Below, in pieces: positions 1 to 7,000 of a stretch of 15,703 nt of DNA. The notes beneath the pieces were generated by a model, which worked only from the letters and a program-made list of their open reading frames with translations, made no database searches and was not told where the DNA came from. Location of the stretch: the NCBI GenBank assembly GCA_964405735.1, contig CAYOPD010000096.1, forward strand, positions 1 through 15,703, written 5' to 3'. The first letter of the stretch is position 1, and each line of letters starts with the position of its first letter. The position numbers and the translations under genes are program-made. This DNA is from JADJLQ01 sp964405735 (lineage in GTDB: Bacteria; Bacteroidota; Bacteroidia; Chitinophagales; Saprospiraceae).

Positions 1-503
1 GCGGCTTTATAAAAATCCAAATTGTGTTTCACCCATTCCGCATCTGAAAAATGTTTGTTTTCAAAAATGGCGAGCTCTTTGCGTAAATTTTCCGATTTTG
101 GAATAGCCTCTTCCGAGGCAAGCACAGCCAGATCGGCATCCTGAAGGAGGGTGCCCAGCTTCCCGGAATCCGGGTGAGGCATGCGGGTCGCTTCGATATT
201 CTCCAATACCGCAGCGGTTTGGTCCTCGTTGAACCCCCGGGACTGTAAATACTCCTTAGCGATCTCTTTACTGTTGTTCACATGATCCTGGTAGGATTTC
301 ACAAAGCCGGTATCATGGAACAAGGCACTAAGGCCCAGGATCTCTTTCTCTTGATCACTCAGGCCCGCGGCTTCACCCAGGGCCATGGCTTCTTTAAAAA
401 CATATTCGGTGTGATCCCAGTTGTGATACCAGTAAGTCCCGTTGAGCTGGCTGGTTAAGAGGTCCTTTACGTAATTTTTTGCCTCCTGTAGAATTGCGGC
501 CAT
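1..503 (-). CDS. HD-superfamily metal-dependent phosphohydrolase (partial, 3' end outside window)
   Basis: The reading frame opens with ATG at 503 and stays open for 167 codons to the left edge, so the C-terminus is missing. The residues fit the HD superfamily: H27 and H31 in a YHNWDH stretch, the signature dyad H63-D64 in ALFHDTGF, and D122/D124 in QDADLAVLA, i.e. the usual H...HD...D metal-ligand order. It most resembles small stand-alone HD proteins (COG4339-like) rather than an HD-GYP or RelA/SpoT enzyme, since no fused domain is visible in the part present. Expected activity is hydrolysis of a phosphomonoester or nucleotide with a divalent metal in the cytoplasm; the substrate cannot be read from sequence. 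There is no obvious ribosome binding site. It diverges from the lipoprotein gene across 202 bp. The family call is strong; the exact function is unknown. Confidence 0.85.
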   Translation of the reverse strand, partial: MAAILQEAKNYVKDLLTSQLNGTYWYHNWDHTEYVFKEAMALGEAAGLSDQEKEILGLSALFHDTGFVKSYQDHVNNSKEIAKEYLQSRGFNEDQTAAVLENIEATRMPHPDSGKLGTLLQDADLAVLASEEAIPKSENLRKELAIFENKHFSDAEWVKHNLDFYKA

Positions 504-705
504 AAACGATTCAGTGATAGTCTACAAATATCTTTAATTCACCGGACTTCTTATTTAATTTAAAGAGCCCTTTTTAATTCCCCACCTCCCGGACCCATAA
601 AACCATATCGGATCCACAGCGAACGGTCTGCAGGCTGAGGAAATTTTTATTATCCTATTGAATTTCGGTGGGCCCCGCTAAGGCAACGAATCTTAATTTA
701 GGGCT
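504..705. other. Divergent intergenic region between HD gene and lipoprotein gene
   Basis: This 202-bp AT-rich spacer must hold the promoters of both flanking genes if they are transcribed separately. On the minus strand, ATATTTG at about 522-530 matches the Bacteroidota -7 element (TAnnTTTG) at all but one fixed base, and it sits about 20-28 bases before the HD start. I see no matching -33 element there and no convincing promoter on the plus strand. No ORF, RNA gene or repeat is visible. Confidence 0.4.
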
Positions 706-1959
706 ATGAAATTCCCACTCTTCTTGATTTTCCCGATGATTCTGTTTTACGCTTGTTTACAAAAAGATAATTCACTGCATATCAAGGAATTAAAAATGGT
801 TTCGAAAGGAAGAATTGAGACTCCAAATTGGTTTCTCTCTCCCCAGAACAGCCTTTACCTTTCCTGGACGGAGCATTTGCAGGATGGACAGGTGAGCCTC
901 CGTTTCCGGTCCTGGGCCGATTCAGCCTGGGCCGAAACCCATACCGTAGCTACAGGACAAGACTGGTTTGTCAATTGGGCTGATTTTCCTGCCCTGTCGG
1001 TGTTCCCGGGCAGCGATTTCAATCTCTTAGCCCATTTTCTCCAAAAAAGGACCGGTGGCAAAACTTATGATTATGATGTAAAATTGGCCCTCTCCGTAGA
1101 TCAGGGCTCCCATTTCCGGATTCTCGATGGGCTTCACGATACGATCCCGGCAGAACATGGATTTGTCACCCTGTTGCCCTTCAGTTATGATAAGATCCTT
1201 GTCGCCTGGTTGGATGGCAGCCAGATGAGTTCAGGAACGCAAGATCACCGGGGGCATGATGATCCAATGGCACATGAAGGTTCCATGACCCTCCGGGCAG
1301 CCCTGGTTTCGGTAAATGGTGAGATCGGCCAAAACCAGGTGATTGATGACCGGGTTTGCGAATGCTGCCAAACGGATGCTACCATGACGGGACGGGGGCC
1401 CGTAATCATTTACAGGAACCGGAATGAACAGGAAGAAAGGGATATTTACAGTGTACGTTATGTATCCGGACAATGGACCGCACCCCAACCGGTATATGAA
1501 GATCACTGGAAAATCCCAGGATGCCCGGTAAACGGGCCTGCCATTGCCAGCAGGGGCAACCAGCTTGCAATTGCCTGGTACACCGAGGCCGGTGGACAAC
1601 CTATGGTCAAGGCCATTTTTTCAAACAATGCTGGAGAAACCTATGGTGAACCTGTAGAAATCGCCACCGGAAATACCTTTGGAAGGGTGGATATTGCATG
1701 GATCGATGCAGGTAGAGTAGCGGTCAGTTACCTGGAAAAAACGGACAATAAAAACCAGGACGAAGCGCTGATAAAACTGGCTGTGCTTTCACCGGAAGGG
1801 CAACGCTTGTCTGACCATAACCTTGCAGAAACTTCGACAAAAAGAAAAAGTGGATTCCCGGTGATAGAATCGAGGGATTCCACCTTATACCTTGCCTATA
1901 CCCGTATCCTGGACAGTGTGAATACAGGGATTAGTGTAAAAGAAATCATACTGCCGTAA
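706..1959 (+). CDS. Secreted BNR/sialidase-fold-like lipoprotein with CxCC motif
   Basis: A 417-residue protein with a short hydrophobic leader (MKFPLFLIFPMILFYAC) ending in a candidate lipobox Cys17, so it is probably exported and lipid-anchored. The body is beta-rich with degenerate Asp-box repeats: SVDQGSHF at 130-137 and SNNAGETY at 306-313, which suggests a beta-propeller of the BNR/sialidase type. I recognise a Bacteroidota family, usually auto-named exo-alpha-sialidase-like, in which a CECCQT motif (Cys218, 220, 221) and GCPVNGP (Cys273) recur. The classical sialidase arginine triad and FRIP motif are not evident, so a real sialidase activity is doubtful. A His-rich stretch at 181-190 precedes the Cys motif and could bind metal. 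It converges with the MerR gene 27 bp downstream, with no terminator hairpin seen between them. Confidence 0.75.
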   Translation: MKFPLFLIFPMILFYACLQKDNSLHIKELKMVSKGRIETPNWFLSPQNSLYLSWTEHLQDGQVSLRFRSWADSAWAETHTVATGQDWFVNWADFPALSVFPGSDFNLLAHFLQKRTGGKTYDYDVKLALSVDQGSHFRILDGLHDTIPAEHGFVTLLPFSYDKILVAWLDGSQMSSGTQDHRGHDDPMAHEGSMTLRAALVSVNGEIGQNQVIDDRVCECCQTDATMTGRGPVIIYRNRNEQEERDIYSVRYVSGQWTAPQPVYEDHWKIPGCPVNGPAIASRGNQLAIAWYTEAGGQPMVKAIFSNNAGETYGEPVEIATGNTFGRVDIAWIDAGRVAVSYLEKTDNKNQDEALIKLAVLSPEGQRLSDHNLAETSTKRKSGFPVIESRDSTLYLAYTRILDSVNTGISVKEIILP

Positions 1960-1986
1960 TCAAACTGAAGGCCGGAAATGATTTGA

Positions 1987-2892
1987 TCACTGAAGGGAAG
2001 CGGCAAAATGTTCAAAGGCCTCAATGCCGTCCAGGCTGAAAATCCTATCATTCAGGACCGATTTTTTACAGGTCTCGGACGAGCCGGAAAAATAGATTTT
2101 AAGGTCCGGGGCATTTTCATGAATCGTATGCAGGAAATCCTTGAGTTTTTCAACCGGAGCACCGGCCATAAAAAGGGTGAATAAACAGCTGGCACCAGTT
2201 TGTTTTGCCGTCTCGGCTGCCATTTCCGGTGGCACAGAACTCCCGAGATAAACCGTATTGATGCCCTTTTCGAGCAGCATATAATGAGCCAGCAACAGGG
2301 GTAATTCGTGAAATTCATCGGGAGGCAGGCAAAGGACCACTGTGTCCTTTGACTTTTTTGCCAAAGGCATCCGGTCTATCTCCGAAAGGATTTTCCTTCG
2401 CAGGATGGCTGAAGCAAAATGTTCCTGAGCCGGGGAAATATCATCGATTTGCCAAAGGACACCGATCTTTTTTAAAAAGGGATAGACGATATCCAATATG
2501 GTCCTTTTTAGCCCGTATTGTTCAACGGCTTGCGCAAAAACCATGGAGAACCGTTGCTCATCGTAATTAAGCATATGCACCATCAGGCCATTGATCAGAA
2601 AATCGATCTTGCTGCTTCCTTCACTCCGGTCCATCACCATGCGCACTTCTGCGTCCATTTCATTTTCCGAGAGCTGGCTGATGCGGGATATTTTCCATCC
2701 GGAATGGAGGAGGGTATTTATGTTGAGTAACTTCCTCAATTGGCAACCGTCATAGCCGCGGATGTTGGTACAACTTCTTTTGGGTGCCAGCAAATTATAA
2801 CGCTTTTCCCAAATCCGTATGGTATGGGGTTTTATCCCGGTATAATGGGAAAGATCGGATATTGAATATTTGGCATTTACAGACATGATCAC
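1987..2892 (-). CDS. MerR-family regulator with cobalamin-binding (CarH-like) domain
   Basis: A 301-residue protein in three parts: an N-terminal MerR winged helix (about 8-78, with YSISDLSHYTGIKPHTIRIW and a KRYNLL wing), a helical bundle (about 90-175) and a Rossmann-type B12-binding domain (about 183-300). The bundle carries W147, nine residues, then E157-H158: the Wx9EH signature of CarH, whose residues lie over the adenosyl face of adenosylcobalamin. The Rossmann part has EFHELP with H195 in the place of the lower axial ligand; the family usually has ExHxxG, here G is P. This suggests a cytoplasmic B12-dependent, possibly light-responsive, repressor. The start is GTG at 2892 or, two codons on, ATG at 2886, which I slightly prefer. 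It lies 53 bp after the family-2 glycosyltransferase and may be co-transcribed with it. No carotenoid genes are nearby, unlike many CarH loci. Confidence 0.88.
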   Translation of the reverse strand: MIMSVNAKYSISDLSHYTGIKPHTIRIWEKRYNLLAPKRSCTNIRGYDGCQLRKLLNINTLLHSGWKISRISQLSENEMDAEVRMVMDRSEGSSKIDFLINGLMVHMLNYDEQRFSMVFAQAVEQYGLKRTILDIVYPFLKKIGVLWQIDDISPAQEHFASAILRRKILSEIDRMPLAKKSKDTVVLCLPPDEFHELPLLLAHYMLLEKGINTVYLGSSVPPEMAAETAKQTGASCLFTLFMAGAPVEKLKDFLHTIHENAPDLKIYFSGSSETCKKSVLNDRIFSLDGIEAFEHFAASLQ

Positions 2893-2945
2893 CGGCCGGA
2901 TTGGGCCTATTTACATTCCTGCCAACAAATTCAGGGCTTAAAAGT

Positions 2946-4031
2946 TTACCATTTATCCCATTTTTTAAAAGTGCTGAAAGGAAAAAGATACAGCAGCACC
3001 GCCACATATATGGCCTCGGCAGTCAACCATTTTCGGAAAGAAAGCTGAACCCCGAAGGCATCAAGCATTGGGCGGAGAACCGGACTGAACCCCATCCACC
3101 TGAAGCCCATCCACAGCAATAGAACCAGCGGATAATGAATAGCGGCAAACAAACCAAAAATCCAAGTCCCGGCAAGAGACCCGTACCATATCAGAAGCAA
3201 TGCCTGATGCAGGGGACGGTAATGGCGGGCCGTACCGACATGCCTTTTTTTCTGATCCAGCCAGGCTTTCCAGTTTTTTTCCGGCTGGCTATATACCCAG
3301 GAAGGAGGATCAAAGCGGTAATTCAACTTCCCCTTCAGGGACAATTCCTGGATAGTCAGATCGTCGTCTCCCGATTTGAGCCCCTGGTGGGCATCCGGTC
3401 TGAAAACATTGACCAGTGCCTGTCTGCGGTAAAGCAGGTTCCTTCCCACACCCATATAGGCCCGCTTTCTGTGGGCAAAGCCAAAATAAAGTGCAGCAGT
3501 ATATGCGGTTTCCAGCCGGATCACTTCGTTGAGTCGCCCCTCCTGCTGCTCATAGGGGGAAAAACCCAGTACCGCGTCACTGGTGGGATCCAACGCATCG
3601 ACCATCAGGGCCACCCAATTTTCAGAAGCCGGCAGGCAATCGGCATCGGTCAGCAGGACCAGTTCCCGGTTCAACCGGTGCAAGCCTTCTCCCAGGGCTT
3701 TCTTTTTTCCAGAATGTTTAGCCAAAACATGCAGGTGGATTGTGGGATACCGGGACATCCATTCCCTGACCATCTCAGCCGTGCCATCTTCTGAGGCATC
3801 GTCCACGATTTGAATATCAATATCAGGATATTTCTGCTTTGACAGTCGATGCAATAGTCTATCAAGATTTGGTTTTTCGTTGCGGCAAACGATCAGGATG
3901 CTTAGAGGTATTGGGGGCCCCGGTGCCGGACTTGTATATTTACGGAGGGGGTGTATAAAATAAAGCAGAAAAAAAGACTGGACCAGGCAGGCGCCGGCAA
4001 ACAAAAGGAGACTTAACGCTTCCAGTACCAC
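2946..4031 (-). CDS. Membrane-anchored family 2 glycosyltransferase
   Basis: A 361-residue enzyme with one N-terminal membrane helix (about 5-26), a cytosolic GT-A catalytic domain (about 42-270) and two to three C-terminal hydrophobic segments (about 277-309 and 335-350). GT2 landmarks are visible: SILIVCRNE at the nucleotide-binding strand, DDAS (77-80), TDADC (128-132) as the metal-binding DxD, GDDD (221-224) near the catalytic base position, and QKKRH (260-264) where processive family members have QxxRW. That last motif is degenerate, so processivity is uncertain. It would transfer a sugar from a nucleotide donor to a lipid or glycan at the inner membrane. The start is GTG at 4031; a TAA lies six codons upstream in frame, so no longer ATG start exists. 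It diverges from the PorU2-like gene across 36 bp and is followed by the MerR gene. Confidence 0.88.
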   Translation of the reverse strand: MVLEALSLLLFAGACLVQSFFLLYFIHPLRKYTSPAPGPPIPLSILIVCRNEKPNLDRLLHRLSKQKYPDIDIQIVDDASEDGTAEMVREWMSRYPTIHLHVLAKHSGKKKALGEGLHRLNRELVLLTDADCLPASENWVALMVDALDPTSDAVLGFSPYEQQEGRLNEVIRLETAYTAALYFGFAHRKRAYMGVGRNLLYRRQALVNVFRPDAHQGLKSGDDDLTIQELSLKGKLNYRFDPPSWVYSQPEKNWKAWLDQKKRHVGTARHYRPLHQALLLIWYGSLAGTWIFGLFAAIHYPLVLLLWMGFRWMGFSPVLRPMLDAFGVQLSFRKWLTAEAIYVAVLLYLFPFSTFKKWDKW

Positions 4032-4036
4032 AAAAC

Positions 4037-4044
4037 CAAAACTA
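4037..4044 (-). promoter_or_regulatory. Candidate Bacteroidota -7 promoter element
   Basis: The minus strand reads TAGTTTTG, an exact match to TAnnTTTG, in the 36-bp gap upstream of the family-2 glycosyltransferase. Transcription would begin about 4-6 bases after it, at or next to the GTG start at 4031, giving a nearly leaderless mRNA. No good -33 TTTG element is seen at the expected distance, so this remains a weak call. Confidence 0.25.
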
Positions 4045-4067
4045 CCTTATTTTCGTTTAATACCCGG

Positions 4068-7000
4068 ATGAATACTGCAGAGATATACCGTATGATAAGA
4101 TGGGCCTGCATATTCCTGTTCCTTCCGGTATTGTCGAAGGCCCAGATGGTTCAGGGGGGAGATACCCTCTATGGGCCGGAATGGATCAGGTACGATCAGA
4201 CTTATTATAAATTTTATATCTCAAAGGATAGTCTTTATCAAATCCGGCATGCCGATCTGGTTCAGGCGGGCTTGCCGGTTTCACAGATAAGCGGTGCGCA
4301 ATGGCAGGTTTGGCGCATGGGCCGGGAAGTTCCCCTGTTTGTATCCAATGCGGGTACGTGGTCAGCAGGTGATTTTATACAGTTTTGGGGGACCAAAAAC
4401 ACTTCGGAACTGGATGCCTATCTTTTCGCCGATCCGGCCAGTGAAATGCTCAACCCGGAGTTCAGCCTTTATACCGATTCCATGCCTTATTTCCTTACCT
4501 GGGTTAACCCCGGAACAAGCACCCGAAGAGTCATGGTAAGACCATCCAACACCGGTCTGCAGCCCCAGGATCATGTTTGGGTGGAACGTTTGTACGAATT
4601 TCATCATATGCCTTTTGATCAGAAATACGATTCTGAAAACACGGTGGCATATTCTACTTATGATGCTTGCGAGGGTTTTGGCAATGGGGAAACCAGTATA
4701 TACCATCAAATGCTCAAGGCAACCTTTCCTTATGAAGGCAATATAAATGGCAAACTCCAGATCCGGCTGGCCACCAATGGCCGCCAACACAACTTGAGAA
4801 TTTCAATCAATAATGCTGTCCGGTTGATCGATTCCTTCCAGGGCTTTCAACTTAAGGATTACGAATTGGAGATCTCCAATCAGGCCCTGAGTGGAAACAT
4901 CAGCCTGAAGATAGAAGGTCTCGCCACCGATCTGGATCATTTTGTCCTGTCACGGATCAAATTTTCATATGCAAAACAGGCTGGCAGCCCACTGACCGAA
5001 GGTGAAACCCTGCAGGCTACGGGAAGTCCATTTCTAAGCCGGATTCAACAGGCTCTGCCTGAAGCCATCCTGATTCATCCGGATTCAACAAGCTGGATTC
5101 AGGCGGTGACCCTGAATAATCAGGCTTACATGGAAATACCCCTGGTCACAGATCCCCAGGACGTTTATATTTCACAGGCCGGCAAAGCTGCTTCCATAAG
5201 CCAGCTGGACAAAATCGTTTTGGATCCCCTGCTCCACGACCCGAATTCAGACTACATCATCATCAACCACAAATCCCTGCAAGCAGGAACCCTTGAATAT
5301 GCCGATTATCGGCAATCGGCGGCCGGAGGGGGGTTTAAGGTCAGGATTGTGGATGTGGAACAGATTTATGATCAGTTTGCCTACGGAGTGCCCAGGCATG
5401 TCATTGGCCTCAGAAATTTCGGACAGTACATCGCCAAATCGTGGGCAGCGCCTAAATACCTGTTTCTGATGGGAAGGGCACTGAATTACCGGGACCTTCG
5501 GGTTAACAACAACATCCATCAATATGGCCATCTTCATCTGGTGCCGACATTTGGTTATCCCGGTTCGGACAACCTGATTTTTGCATCCCGTAACAGTTCA
5601 GTACCTGTATTGCCGTTTGGGCGGCTGGCCGCGACTAAAAATGAACAAGTGATCACTTATCTCAACAAGGTTAAAGAATACGAGGGCAGGTTGAAAAACC
5701 CATCATCCGATGAAGACCTGTTTTGGAGAAAAAAAGTACTTCATATGGCCGGGGGAAGTCCCCAGGAAAGACTGGATTCCTACCTGGCCGAAATGAAGGA
5801 TAAAATGGAAAACAATAGTTTCCATGCCCTTGTGACCACAGTGACCAAGACTTCATCAGATCCCGTACAGGGTGGATTGTCAGAAATTGTAAAAAATGCG
5901 GTCAACCTGGGGGTAGCCCTTAAAGTCTATCTGGGTCATGGGGCCACCAGCGCAACTGAAATCGGCCTGGATGACCCTGCCCTGTTTGACAATGCGGGTA
6001 AGTATCCCCTTAGTTTTTCTCTGGGCTGTCTTACCGGCAATATGCACACCACCGGATTCAGCCTCAGTGAATCCTTTGTACTTTCCCCAAAAGGCACTAT
6101 CGGGTATATTGCCTCTGCGGGCTTCGGTTATCCCCACGCCTTATCCAATTACGGCAATGAATTTTACAATCTGATGGGCAATGGGCTTTATACCGGTTCC
6201 ATTGGAAACCTTCACCGGGAATCACTATTGAAGCTTGACCGGTTTAGGGATTTTCCGAGCTATTCGCTCAACCAGCAATTGTCTTTTCACGGCGATCCCG
6301 CGGTGCAGCTGAATTATTATTCAAGTCCGGATTTTACCCTGGATTATTCCAGTTTCAAATTTGAGCCGGCCAATGTTCAATCGGACCAGGATAGCCTTCG
6401 TTTCTCTGCAGATGTATGGAATATTGGAAAATATACCAGCCTGCCGTTGAAAATCAAGGTGGAACATGGCCTGCCGGATGGCGGCAAATTGGAATATTTA
6501 TTCAGTATTCAACTGGTAAAGACCTTTGAAACGGTACATTTCAGCCTGCCGATGCCTCAAAACAGCGTGGGAATCAATTCACTCCGGCTTATCCTGGATC
6601 CCGGGAATGAATTTCAGGAGTTGCCTGACCCATATGCAGAGAACAACAATCGCTTGAGGGATCATGCAGGTAATACCGGAATTTCCTTTCCGGTATACAA
6701 CAATGAAGCCAGGCCCGTTCATCCTAAAAATTTTGCCATCATTGGGGATGCCGACCTGGTGTTGAAGGCATATTCATCCAATGCCTTTAGCCCGGAAGCT
6801 GATTATTATTTCGAAATTGATACCACGCCACTGTTTTCGTCATCCATTAAACGAGGCGCGACTGTCCATCAGCGCGGCGGTATGATCCACTGGAGCCCGG
6901 GCCTGAACCTGGCTCCGAATACGGTTTATTATTGGCGGGTTGCCGCGGATACAGCGGGCACCAACCGGCCATTGATCTGGAATGAAAGTTCTTTTGTATA

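Noticed and set aside
1960..1986. Terminator between the convergent lipoprotein and MerR genes
   Set aside because: No stem with a following T tract could be found in the 27-bp gap or just beside it.
2926..2933. TGAATTTG on the minus strand as a promoter element for the MerR gene
   Set aside because: It matches TAnnTTTG with one error and no -33 element is visible, so it is too weak to list as a feature.
3135..3794. 219-codon open frame on the plus strand
   Set aside because: It lies wholly opposite the GT2 gene, whose motifs are clear, and its translation has no recognisable domain or leader.
4362..4790. 142-codon minus-strand frame, and a similar 135-codon one at 8514-8921
   Set aside because: Both are antisense to the continuous 1652-residue peptidase frame and show no family features.
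5041..5090. Direct repeat GGATTCAACA at 5041-5050 and 5081-5090
   Set aside because: Both copies are in the same coding frame region of the peptidase; ten bases twice in 50 bp fits chance and codon bias.
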